Positions 37,498-50,400 of a stretch of DNA of 64,000 nucleotides are shown here, one piece after another. The notes under the pieces were generated by a model. The model made no database searches. It had not been told where the DNA came from and saw only the letters and a list, made by a program, of their open reading frames with translations. A program made the translations under genes and the position numbers. The stretch lies in the NCBI GenBank assembly GCA_964023275.1, contig OZ029913.1, forward strand, positions 52,592,144 to 52,656,143. Direction: 5' to 3'. Source of the DNA: Norana najaformis (Eukaryota > Annelida > Clitellata > Crassiclitellata > Hormogastridae). Numbering within the stretch: the first letter of the stretch is position 1; every line of letters begins with the position of its first letter.

Positions 37498-37745
37498 GTT
37501 TTATATAGCGACCGTGTGGCCTCGACCTTGCTCATTTTGCAATGAATTTATCGGGTGAGATCCTTCACCACAGCTGCCCGTTTGAATGGGTGCCACGCCA
37601 TTTAAGGTCCCCGTGCACGGACCGTACTAGCCCGAGATTTAAATCTCTGATATAAGCCACGACCGGGACGCGAACCCGGGATCCTCATGCATAGAGGCTC
37701 CTCGGCGAACGCATTTACCGATGTAGCTAACTAGGCCAGTAGGTG
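37498..37745 (-). mobile_element. tRNA-derived SINE, near full length
   Basis: On the minus strand the head has an A-box-like TTAGCTACATCGGTAAATG and a B-box GGGTTCGCGTCCC. A body follows with GTCGTGGCTTATATC and GAAGGATCTCACCCGATAA, then a tail GGTCGAGGCCACACGGTCGC and TATATAAAAC. The body and tail recur on the plus strand at 44.45-44.64 kb. This head-body-tail order is that of a Pol III SINE; it is not a tRNA gene because the anticodon arm and acceptor stem do not fold. Confidence 0.8.
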
Positions 37746-37749
37746 AAAC

Positions 37750-38820
37750 TTCGATCGACTTTTAAAGAAAAATTGTGTGCTTAAACGACTAGTGGTCGAA
37801 AGCGTTAAAGTGAAGAAGTGCTTCTCCATCACTCTGGAATAAACTACACCAGAATTGCGACAGTTATTATTTTCATTTTATTACTCCACAAAAAGACAAC
37901 AGCATATAACATATTATATTTTAAAAAAGTCATGTGGGATACAACAGGCAATCCCAGAGAGAACAATGTTCCGGTTATTAGGGACGCCTACTTCACAGTT
38001 GATCATTCTGATCCATAATTCTTGACGTTGTACCTATGCAATATTTACTCTAGAGTGGGGGAATAAGTATAATTACTTAAATTTACACTTGCCGGAGGTA
38101 AAACTGATCTCTGAACCCATGTTTCATCATGCCGGAGGTGACGTTTGACCTGGGGCTACCCTCCAACCATGCGATAAATTCAACCCTGCCCTGTACAAGT
38201 TTGTCGCTCTAGAACTTCACTGGCTGATTTGGCAATAATTGACTGAATAACTTGGCTCTTCGGATTTAGGTTGACTACATAAGCGAAATAGTGCAATCTT
38301 GTGTTGTGCTGACTGATAATAAATTTCGGCGATTTATATTACATTACATGTTTTTCTCACCAGATCTAATAATATATAGGCCAACTGTACAAATAGCTCT
38401 CTTTTATAATTAAACGGAAGTTCGTCATAGTTGATCCGATGACGTCATCTTTGGCCGATTGTTTAGAGCCTTGGAAACAAGTCGAGTTCATTTGGAAATT
38501 CGACTTGGAAGAGAAGACACGAAAAGTTGTTTCAAAAAGAAAATTTTCGATGAGCGAGACGATGAAATTCGAAATTCAGCTATAGATTTGTGCCACGTGA
38601 AGGCGTAAATCGATCAATAACCGACTGACTCGCAAGTTATCGATCGTCTCCAACCGAAAATCATCGATCAGAAATCAGATGAAATTCGAAATTACACCAG
38701 AATTGTTTCACTTCAAGAATGTCTCGAAAAGAAAATCATCGATCAGCTTTAAAAAGATAAAAATTCATTGTCAAACATGAGAATTCTTCTGTGAATTGAC
38801 CAATAACTATAACTATTCTA
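37750..38820. other. Intergenic; no gene recognised
   Basis: AT-rich. A segment around 38500-38760 contains repeated GAAAATCATCGATCAG and GAAATTCGAAATT motifs. Otherwise nothing is supported. Confidence 0.4.
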
Positions 38821-38822
38821 CA

Positions 38823-38852
38823 TAATGTCAATCATCTCGAACAGATGGGCCT
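38823..38852. repeat. 30-bp direct repeat, left copy
   Basis: Begins TAATGTCAATCATCTCGAAC and ends AGATGGGCCT; identical to 40573-40602. It flanks the RT segment like a target-site duplication of unusual length. Confidence 0.9.
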
Positions 38853-40572
38853 CTTCCACCTATGACAGCCCACCTTCCCCACCTCGATCCTCATTTTCTG
38901 CTTTTCAACCTACATCAGAGACCGAAATACTAAATCTGCTAAAATCTCTCCCAAACAGTGTGAACTTGACCCTATACCTACCTCCTTATTGAAAGACTGT
39001 GCATCTGTCCTTGTTCCAGTTATTACCAAAATAGTTAACCTCTCCCTCTCTACTGGAAATTTCCCCCTTCTTTTTAAACACTCTCTTGTTACCCCTCTTC
39101 TCAAGAAATCATCTCTCGACAAGGAAATCCTTTCTAACTACCGGCCTGTTTCTAACCTGACTTTCATCTCCAAATTAACTGAACGGATTGTCCTCTCTCG
39201 AATCAATAACTATTTAGCTTCTAACTCATTCATTAACCCACACCAGTCTGGTTTTACTAAACGCCACTCAACCGAAACTCTGCTGACATCTCTCTACAAC
39301 AAGCTTGTTTCTGCCATTTCTCATCAACAGGTTTCTTGCCTCTGTCTCCTCGATATCTCTGCAGCCTTCGACACCATAGATCACAATATCTTACTCCACC
39401 GACTTTCAACCTGGTTTGGTTTTGCTGACACTGCTCTCCAATGGATACAGTCTTATCTCTCCTCCCGCTCTTTCTCTGTTAAAACTTCGGAAGCCTTTTC
39501 TAAGTCATGCCCTCTCACTTGCGGAGTTCCACAAGGCTCCGTTCTTGGACCTCTTCTGTTTATCCTCTACACTACCCCACTCAGTTCACTCGTTAAAGCA
39601 TCCTCCATTGACCATCACCTCTATGCTGATGACACCCAACTATTCATCTCTTTCTCTCCAAATTGTTTCAATGAATCTACAGATCATCTTCTTCGTGTGG
39701 TTAAACAAATCTCCTCTTGGATGACATCTAATCTCTTATGCCTGAACCCATCTAAAACTGAATTCATACTTATCGGCCTACGTGACCAGCTCAAGAAAAT
39801 TCCTGACCCCTCTATCTCCCTCAGCCTGGACTCTGCCTCCACACACACCTTTAATGCTAACTCTTCTGTCCGTAATTTAGGTGTTATTTTCGACCAGACC
39901 CTTACTTTTTCTGATCATATCACCCATCTTTCCTGCTCTTGCTTTATGCATATCCGCGACCTTCGCAGAATCCGTCCTATGCTTGACTTCAAAACCGCAT
40001 CTATCATTGCCACATCCATAGTCCATGCAAAACTTGACTACTGCAATTCACTTTTCCTCAATATTGACACAACCCAGATAAATCGCCTACAAGCTATCCA
40101 GAATGCTCTCGCACGTGCTGTCACCAAAACCCCCAAACACCATCACATCACCCCTGTTCTCAAATCACTGCACTGGCTTAAAATACCAGAACGAATAGAG
40201 TACAAAGTCTTATCCCTCACCTACAACACACTTCAATCCTCGAAACCCTCCTATCTTCGTCAATTATTTACTATCCAACCACTCCGTTCAACCCGCTCCT
40301 CATCTGTCCTAACACTTCTTCGCCCTCCCGTCACCTCATCCTTAAAATTTGGAAATCGCTCGATAGCCATAGCTGCCCCACCCCTTTGGAATAAACTCCC
40401 GTCAGAATTGCGACAGTTGTCTGGTCAATCATATGAACTCACCAACACTTCACCTCTTTCAGTTTCTGCGAAGGTCTTTCATTCAAGACTGAAAACACTT
40501 CTTTTCCAGAAATCTTATCCTGATTCTTCCTCTTATCTCTCTTCTCGCTTCAATTTCAAACAGCCTCCACCG
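38853..40572 (+). mobile_element. CR1/L2-type non-LTR retrotransposon segment (reverse transcriptase)
   Basis: Truncated element with a long open RT frame. It reads upstream pieces [15 protein letters not shown], then after a frameshift near 38953 [16 protein letters not shown], and then about 520 further residues open to the TAA at 40573-40575. RT motifs seen: [46 protein letters not shown] (block A), [14 protein letters not shown] (block B) and [10 protein letters not shown] (block C with the catalytic YADD), followed by [28 protein letters not shown] and the C-terminal APPLWNKLP. The catalytic core is intact; the endonuclease domain and 5' end are missing. The stop codon lies in the right 30-bp repeat. 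No 3' UTR or tail is seen. Confidence 0.9.
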
Positions 40573-40602
40573 TAATGTCAATCATCTCGAACAGATGGGC
40601 CT
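40573..40602. repeat. 30-bp direct repeat, right copy
   Basis: Exact copy of 38823-38852. Its first three bases form the stop codon of the RT frame. It is followed by AACAAAAAAAAA. Confidence 0.9.
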
Positions 40603-40609
40603 AACAAAA

Positions 40610-41430
40610 AAAAATTGATCTACTTAATCATTTTCAATCCAGTTAAGTTATTATATTTAAAGAAAAGTTTTTTTTGTTTTCAAAGTAGATCTCAAGTTTG
40701 TTTTTGAAACATAAGTCAGTCCTTTGTCAATCATTAAAATTCATTTTTATTGATCTAGTCTCATCTTTGTCTTCTTCAAATGTCCATAATCAGTTGAGCA
40801 CAGCAGCAGATAAGTTGAACACAGCATTACGCATAAACATTAGAACAAATTTTTCAGTCAGTAACGATCAGTTCCAAAAATTAAATAAAGAACTGTTGAT
40901 TCAAAGGATCAGTAAAAGTAAGAACACGACAAGTTATCATCACATCGTTATTATCATCACTGACATCCTATAGAAGAGAAAACGTAACAATCAGTAACAG
41001 AAGTCGTAGGCTAATGGTTTATTAAAACTTTGAACTTTCAGCGCCACAAAAGCTAGATTACGATTAAATGGCGGGAACTAGCTTATAATACGCGCAGATG
41101 TTCATTCAAATAAAATCGATGAGCAAGGTTAAGTTCTGAGAAAAATGCAGTTATGTTTGAACAAACCTATAGTTAACTGCTAAAGCTGCTTCAATTCAGC
41201 ATTAGTTCAACATCGAAACTGAGGTCATGTAATCAGAAAAGTTATCAAAGAAGCTTTTGGCTATCTTATTTCACCAGCAGAGCAAGGCTGGAAGTTAGCG
41301 ACTTACGTGTAAGTTTATCGCGATCCAACCAGATGGCCGTTAACTGGGTCATGAAACTAGGTCACGGAACCAGTACAGGTAGAATTGTGTGCCATGTCTA
41401 AGCGTTGAACGATTGCGTTCTACCGCTATT
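40610..41430. other. Upstream region of MIPOL1
   Basis: No coding sequence seen. It should contain the MIPOL1 promoter and 5' UTR, but no TATA box or other clear element is identifiable. The GC content rises just before the start codon. Confidence 0.35.
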
Positions 41431-41445
41431 TGTTAGGTGGCCGAA

Positions 41446-44400
41446 ATGGACGAGGAACAGAAATTAGGAGCAGAGGGAGGAGGAGGAGGAGGAAAAGAAG
41501 GAGCCGAGGGGGTCGATGAATTTTATCGCAGGCGGTTGGACAGATCACCTGAAAAGAAGGAGTTCTATCAGCTGCCAGAAACCGATCGTCGACTCATCTG
41601 TGACCTGCGGTCGGCAATGCACTCAGTGTACGAAAAATTCAGCAAATTACGAGATCAAGTCAGCGAAAGGTAGTGTAGTCATCATCGACATTTAGACTTC
41701 TAGCATATAGCCGGGGAGTGGTGACTGAAAACGTTTCAAAGAGGAAACCTGTAAAATGTCAAGCCTGTGAGTAGAATGCTTTTTAACTGCTGTGCAGTTG
41801 ACAGACAGAGAAGGACATGAAGATCATGTCACAGGATGCATAGCAACCTCTTCCAAAATGAAGTCCCAACCACAGCAAAGCTACCGAAAAACCGGGTTTC
41901 ATCATCGTTTATGGCACCCTTAAATGTGTTCCACACATCCAGACTCTAACACTAAGTCCAAACGGTTGCTATAGAAAACGTGTACATTTACATTTACACT
42001 GAGTAAGATAAGTTACTTCATTAGTATAGCCTTACATTATGCCTGTTTAGGTCTATGTTTGGATTATAATCGGTTTTTGACCAGGCTTCTTTCACAGGTC
42101 ATGACTTTCGACTGCAGCTTAACTTCAAACGACCATTGACCTTGTGTATTATGATAATGGCACTGTAGAAGTCATTGTATTAGGTTAGGTTAGATGTTAA
42201 ACAGCCATGCCTAGAGCAATTTTAAGAGGTCTTTAAAAGGAGCTATAAGAATGTTTAGGTCCATACATGTATAATGGTACGTTGTGCATTCTGTCACAAA
42301 GGGAAGCTGACAAAACCACTGAGCCAGGGATGATGCCAGATCTGAAGCTGGATGACCTTGTTGACATGTATGGAGATCCAGCTGTGAATGAGGAATTGAG
42401 ACAGCGTTTGTCACGCTCCAGCAAGGGTGATCCAAAGGCCACTCATGCACGTCTGATGATGCATGGTCAGGCAGATGACTTTTCTAGGCAAGGTTTATTT
42501 GTTTGTTTGTTTGTTTTTCTCTTCAGTTGTCTTTGTCTCAGTCTGTTTTCTGTCTTCTCAATTCCTCTTTTTCGGTATATACTTTTTCTGTCTGTCTAGC
42601 TGAATCTTTCTCTTTTTTCTGTCATCTGATTTCGTAGTGTAATTAGTCTAAACTGATGTTTTATTACTTTAGAAACAAGCATTTGATACTTTGTGTAAAA
42701 CTTGTCCATTTTTGCTTAATAGCTATTTATTCCATTATAGACAATTTAATAAGAATTTACTTAAATGCAATGCCAGATAAATATGATATTCATTTCTATA
42801 AGGCACTGCTGAGTAGATACCAATATTTGAAAAGAATTTAGTACAAATCTTCCTTCTAAGTATGTTACGTGGACATGCTACGTATTTGTTCAGAGCTTTG
42901 TGGCTCCCTATTAAATGATCCTATGCAACTGTCTATATAGTCTCCAACACAGTTGAAGAATGTTATTTTCAAGATCCAATATGAAGATCATTTTTTGAGG
43001 AGACAATAAATAAATGATTTATTGGAAACTGAATAATTTTATGCCAATATCTGTTACAGTACGAAAGTTTTGTTAGACCTAATTCTTATTCTTATTTACA
43101 ATTTGAAGTGCAGAAATGACACAGTGCATGAATGCAACTGACAACGAACTGTGACTTGCGTCTTTTAACTTGTTTTATTGAGGCTTCAGCTGCATTATCA
43201 GGTTCAAGGTTTTCTTTTTTCACCTTATTCTATTTGAGTTGTTTACTTTCTACTGTTTTACACTGGGTGATTGTAATTTTAGTTCTAGTTAGTGTTCAGT
43301 ATGTGACTTGGATAATCCATCCAGATGTGTCTACTGGCCTTGCAACTTAAGTCCTCATTTATTGACAGCATGTTGCATTAAGTCAATGGTAAGTCACAGG
43401 TCATCAGGGTCGGCAGCACAGTTTCTGTTCAAACATGTGATTTACACAGTGCAGTCTCGGCCATTAACAATTCATATTTCTTATCTGCGGTGTATAAATT
43501 AATCTGCTTGTATCAGTTTTTGCATTTCTGTTTCAACAAAAGCAAAACGTTCTTGGGTTCTGATATTTACAGCATAGGAACTCTGTCCCAACTTACTTTA
43601 AAATAATGATATTTATTGTAGTATAAGAAGTTTTAGTTTTTGACTTGCCATTCATTGATTAGAGACTGCAGTGTGTGAGAACAGAAGCTGTTCTTTCTGA
43701 CCTTTGAAATCATTCATTCACGTTAATTGATATTTTATGGCTTTGTTTATGCAACATTTAGCACTGCTTCTCAGCAGTTGGATTGCTGACAATTCATTTG
43801 TAAATAGATATAAATATATTGTTTATAAGGTTGTTCCAGAAATTCAGGCTGCAACGGCTGAGGTAAAACAATGGAATTGTAGGATGTTTTGTCAACTTTT
43901 ATACAAACTGTTGTGGTCACTTGGAATCAACACTGTGTCAATTTTGGAATTTTTCACTGAGAGCATTTTTGTCTGGACCACTCACTATTTTGGACTTTGT
44001 CTGTAGATGTGATCACGCTTGTCTTCAGTTATCTGAAATTTATGTTAACTTAATGTTGACATTGGTGTGAATTTGTGTGCATGCACATAAGTGCCTGCAT
44101 GAGTGTGAGTGTGTGAAAGTGTGTGTGCATGGATTGGATATTGTATTGCATGATGTAATAAAATTAGCTTTTGAGTTACCGTGCGTGGTTTAAAGGTGTA
44201 AACTGAATTCATTGCATGAAAATTATGGCAATATTTATATTCACTGTTTCAGTTAAAAACTGATCTCTTTGTATGTCAGATCTTCAAGTATAGTATCGTT
44301 GTTTGGTAGCATATTGTCCTTCTCTGTGCCCAGGCTTGAATCCTAGTCCGCCAAACAAAAGTGGCATTTCATTATCAACAAGGCGAGATTATTCATGTGC

Positions 44401-47400
44401 TTAATTGTTTATGTCATCTATGTGCCGCAGCTGAACTCAAATAGTAGGGTTTCTGGTCATGGCTTATATAGGAAACTTACTTTTGTGTGTATGTAGCCTC
44501 GGCCATACTATGGCACTATAAATTATCTTATTATTATTATTATTATTATTTTGCAGCAGTCAGTGAATGGTGAAGGATCTCACCCGATAAACCCATTGCA
44601 AAAATGAGCAGGGTCGAGGCCATATGTTCGCTATATAAAACATATATATATATATATATATATATATAACTGTACCTGTACAGAGCCCTTTTTCAGCCTC
44701 AGCCGTACTACAGCTCTCTATAAATCATCTTGTTATTAATATTATTTATATGTATGTATTTATGTATACGTGTACTTATCTGGCTATTTATGTCACCCAT
44801 TTTAGACCCTCGTGAAGGCACTGTGACATCATTACTTTAAGTATCAATAATTTGTCTTAAATTTTATTACATTGGAATAAAACGTTTTTAGCTGTAACCT
44901 CTGAAAATACGAGCAATTGTTTTCACAAGTCTCACATTTAAAAAGGATATTTTTTGGTAATTATGTCTATATCAGTGACAAAGAAAATTTATTTGGAAAT
45001 TTTTAATGAATGTTTGTCTATTGAAATACTTTTAGTTCTTTATGGAAAAACTTGTAGAGAAAAGAAGAAAAGACACCGATCCTTAGAACTTGAAGATTTT
45101 GAGATATCTTTGAAAAAAGAAAAGCATAAAAGACGAAACTTAAATAGTAAGTGAAGTCTTTTTGGCGTTATCTGTTGTACTTTACCTTACTTGTTTTGCT
45201 GTTTGCTTATGCTCTATCTGGCTTTCTGTTTTTAATATTGTTTTCATATTTTAGCTTTATTTACCATGTTTTTTAGATTAATTAACAGCATAATTTTAAA
45301 AAGACTGTTTGAATTCTGGTGCATAATCAGTAGAATAAGTGAAAGGTTTGGAAGGTGATTCAGTGGTTTGGAGAGATGTGGCTCTAAATTTGGTTGAATA
45401 ATTCTGGGGTTTTTTCCTTTTTTTTGAAGAGACACTTTTGTGGCAGTTTGTCTGCTCAGCTTTATTTTGTGTTGGTTATTTGCCTTTTTAAAATCATTTA
45501 CATGTGAAATCTTGCATTTTCCTCTAAATGCTGGATTGGTAGTTTATCTCTCTTGCCTGCATTGTAGCAGAAACTACTGGGGCTTTAGTTAGATACAAGC
45601 GACTCCTTTGAATTCAATAATATTAATCCTAACCCAGTCACCACAATATATTTTCTTTCATTTTGTCCAAGTAATAGGTTATATATGTCGAGTATTAGAA
45701 TTAGAATGCTTAATGTTTTTATGCCTGATGAAAGAGGTTAGTATTTATGTATCTACCTTTATACAAGTGATTAGTAATGTGATTTTTACCAGTAAAATAT
45801 CTACTTTATATTTTACCTTGGTTAAATATGGAAGAAATGTTTATATGCATCAAGTCATTTTTCTTTACACTTATTATTTATCATACTGATTATTGTTACT
45901 ATCAGTAACCTCCTTCACCTGCCTTCGGATCGGTAACTCAGTCTGAAATTAACAAGCTCATCATTAACAGTGCTCATACCAGAGTTTAACTGATGCAGCT
46001 GGTTATGCCTACAGAAACTCATACTGTGATCATCAGATTGATGGGAATCTAATCTGTATGGTAGCTCAACTCATTTATTAGTGCGGTAAAGTGATAGTTA
46101 CACTATCAGTGTCGCTATGTGTTGGCTTTTTTGCTATAGTATTTGTATATGAAGTTTGTTACAGAAAACTGGTTAAGTAATCTCTAAAATGATTCAGTAT
46201 TTCATTTGACAGTTGCCTGCCAAAAGTTGCCAATATAAAGTGATTTTGCACCATTTCTAGTATTGCACTTAGTGTAATGTTTAATTTTAAATCTGAGCTT
46301 AGTGAATTGCTTAGGATAAAACATTACTTACAATTTGTGACAGTGGCTGAATACAAACTTTGTGAACAGAATTTATCATGTGGAAATAAACTGGTGAGCA
46401 AGTCAATACTGTGGCAGTGTTACTCTTCATCTAAGCAATGTACTGTAAGTTATACATGGCTAAAGAAGTGTATGGGACATAACCAAGGGATTCCATCACT
46501 TAAATCATTTTGTACCATATTTTACCATTCCAAACAGTGAAAAACTCGGATTTTTACCACAAAAAAATATTTTACCAGTAAATTTACATTACTAAAGGTG
46601 ATTGTTGCTAATGTAAATGAAGTTAAAGTTTTGAGAGAACAATAAGTTCTTGTGTAATTTACTGAAGTTACTGTAACTGGTTAAGCTATCCACTTCTGCA
46701 TATACTGAAAATCTGAATGGATTTTGTTTGATTTGCCATTTTTAGGAAGGCAAGGTTCTGGTAGAGCAGATAATCACAGTGCTACAGAAAGTGATGACGA
46801 AGTGGCTGCAAGGAGAACATCACCGGATGCTGACAAGACATTCCGTTCAGCTCGTGACAGTGCAGCATCATTGAGCAACTTTCCCAGTCAGGGATTCTTT
46901 CCTCCATTTTATCCGTGGGCACCTACATCCATGACAGCACCAGGTGGACAACAGCAGGGTTTTTTTCCACCTCCAGGGGCTCCAGGATACATGGCTCCAC
47001 CTTTTGTATATCCATTTGGAGTAATTGGCCCAATGCCGTACGTTTACCCACCTGCATCAAATCTTGGACCCGGCGGCATCCAGCTGGATCACGAGGTTCC
47101 AGTTAGAGACACGTCAGGTAATGTCAAACAACCAACTGCTGAGCAAGAGATGACGCAGGTGAAAGAAACTTCAGTGTCAAACTTTGTGTCTCAGGCATCA
47201 CCAAATGCGGATGCAGGTCATGACCTCATCATGTCATTTGCACAGCAGTCAATGCCCAGTCCAAGCAGACTCAAGTCAGCTGATGAGGTGGATGGTGCAA
47301 ATAAAAATGCTGACATTCTTGCTTCATCTGCTAGGATTCATGAGCACTGCCCAGTTTGTGCAGAAGCCCATGCACTTGGATTGTCAAGCAGAAGAGATTT

Positions 47401-50400
47401 TGACAGCTCAGTGTTTTCTCGTAAGCCTACGGTAATCTACGTCCCAGAGTCTTCGGAGTCAAAGAGATACTTAGTCAGGAAAACTGCTCGTCATTTTGGA
47501 AGGAATTTGACAGGAACAGAAAGCATGGAATCGAGGCAGTTGCACACCACAACCTCAATCAGACGAGTTGATACCAGCAGGATCTTAGACAAACCGCTCA
47601 GGGGCAGCATAAGTCAGAAACTTGACAAGCAGATATCAGTCTTATTTGAGGAACTGGAGAGGTCGAAAGATCTTAACATCCAGGTAATCTTATGTGAATC
47701 TTGTCCTGAAACTTCAGAAACATTGGTTGGCTATTCAGAATACATGCAGTGGCATTAAATTCCAATGATAATGATGCAGTTCCAAGACTAAGCTGCTGAA
47801 ACTTTCTTTTACATAACAGTTGCTTACTTGTTCTTACTTAATCTGTGGTTGACTTTCTGAAATCGAGATCATTGGCCTCTTTAGTTAACATTTCCATCAT
47901 CATTAAGAAGCGGATTTGATGAAAAACATAATACTAATAGGTTGGAGAAATGTACTGGGTGTTGAATGGAAATGAAGTTTGTTTTCCTTTTGAGTTGGAA
48001 TCAGAAGAGTTGTTCAAGATAATTGATCGGCTGCACTGCAGTATTATATCTAGTTAACAGCAGCAGAAAAATTATTCAGCTATTATTTATTGAGTATTTG
48101 TTCGTGATTCCAAGTGCTTAGTTGTTGGTACATGTTTTTAATTAATGGTTGTTTACAGTTGCTTACCATCCATTATCAATAAGTCTAAAAGATTGCTCAG
48201 TGGGAATCTATATCTTTCGTAAGTTATCTGGATTTGTATAACCTTAACTTGGAAGCCTTCAAAGGCTATGAGGACAAATGGGTTTAAGAGATGTATGCAG
48301 TTAGTTTTTTGTTCTTGTAGTTACAAGATGAATTAATCGCGGCTGAGCAGGAGTTAGACTCGATGAGATTCATATTACAAAACAAAGATGCTGAAATTCG
48401 GTCCCAGGCAACAGGGAAGTTGGCAGGTGAGAAGAAACAGTCAGTCAACCTGTGAGTCATTCACTCACTACAGTTAGTCAGTTAACCTGTTAGTTTTTCC
48501 ATGTATCCTTGTTCCTTATTTTTCTCCTTACTTCACACTCCATTTTCCATCCTCTCCCTGTCATTGTGGGAGGAATCACTAAAACTGGCTGAAATCCATC
48601 TTCCGGGTTTCCATTGTACTTCATCTTCCGCCGTCTTCCTGTCATGATGGAAGGAATCACAAAGACTGGCTGAAATCTCACCTTATGTGAAACTTAAGAT
48701 ATGTTAATCTAATCTAATTTGTAATTCCTATAGCACCATTACAATAGCTTTTGATGCACCACATTATGGTATGCTAGTGCATATTCACAAAGCTGGTAAA
48801 TCAAAGGACCAACCTGTGAGGGATGGGAATCTGTGTATGATATGCATTCTGGAAACTGGTGCAGCCACCAAAACACTTTCTTGCCCGGAACAGTTTTTGC
48901 TCGTGTCATATCCAGAACAAAGTGATCAGAAGACCCTTGGTGTTTTGATGAGTTTGAGGAAAAAGCAAAATCAATTAAACTTTTACATATATTTTGAATT
49001 AAATCTATACTGCACTTGGAGCCAACCTTTAGATTTTAAAACAGAGGTGATATGATCATATTTAAAATGCTGCCAATGAATCCCTGACCTTTAGAAGTTT
49101 TGACAGGTTTATTTTGTTGAGAATAGAATTTCAATAATAGATAGGACCAGAAACTAGTTCAAAGTTTGAGCAGATGTGGTCATGTATGTGCCTCAGCCAA
49201 ATGGTAGTCTGATCTCAGGACCACACATCTGAAGAGTTCCTTTGTAGGTGTGTAAAAAGTCTGTTATCTTTTATCTGTTACTTTTATCATTGAATAACAT
49301 CAATGAATTCAATGCCACAGTGATATTGCAAGCAAAGCCAAGGCAAAGATAAGTAAGATTTCTGCTCTTGTGTCCTCTGCAGTCATGGTTCAGGATATTT
49401 ATCGGGCACAGAAAGAGCGTGATGTGGCGATGATGAATCGCATTAACAGAGCAAATGCTGAAAGAGACGAAGCTCTTCTCCAACTCAAGCGGCTTCAACA
49501 GAAATTCTTCAAGTGAGTCCTCCTCTGTTCCCAGTTCTTTTTAAGCAGGACTTGTTTAAGTTACTTGACCAGCCTAATAATCTAATATCATCTTATGACT
49601 TATATAGATTTATTAATTAGTTATCTAGACATTTGATATAGTGCCTTTTAAGAATGCTGCCAAAATAACGTTGAATATCATCCAGCACAGAAAGCAAGCA
49701 AACAATGCACAGGTAACTAGAAGAGTCACCAGTGGCTCTGGCTCATGCACACACGTGGAGACAAACCAACGGATTCTTATCCAGCATTGATACAGATGAC
49801 ACGATGTTCAGAGTTCCTGAACTAAGTTGTGTCGATGGCGTAGAGTGACTTCGGGTGGTACGGTCTGCTGTAGACAATAACACTCAGCAGTTCCTCATTG
49901 GTGGTCACACCTTCCGGATATCTCTTGAACCAGTGGGTCTGAGTAGAACAGGCATTCGTTGCCTGCTGGTTGGTAGGTTGAAGGGCCACCAAGAGTCAAG
50001 ATTACTCCAAAGACCCTCATCGCTCCTCCCCTGCCAGGACCATTCATTACCTGGCTGAAGATGGCGTACCTTAAGTCCATAGATTGGAGGCTTACCTTTC
50101 ACCAGGGTTCCCTTGTAACCATAATGCTCAAGGTATAAATAGAAATTTATAATCCATTGGAGAAACCTAGTTGAAGTCTGATAGATCAGGAAAACTAGAA
50201 GTCATGGTACAGTAGCTAAGCAAGTTGAAACAGATGAGTTTTAAGTTTAGATGCAAATGACATTAAGCTGACAGATTTGCAATGTTTGTTTGCTGATCTT
50301 GGCTGAGAGTTCAGAGAATGTGCTGGTAATGTATTTTATCGTAATGTAAAATCATGTCAGTTCTCAGTGAGTGCTGCACAGCACAGTATCATGTAAACTT

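Noticed and set aside
37660..37745. A tRNA gene on the minus strand
   Set aside because: A- and B-boxes are present but acceptor and anticodon stems do not pair, and a conserved SINE body follows.
49316..49382. Upstream extension of the MIPOL1 exon at 49383
   Set aside because: The frame is open (DIASKAKAK...), but the acceptor before it gives the wrong phase, whereas CTCTGCAG at 49382 fits exactly.
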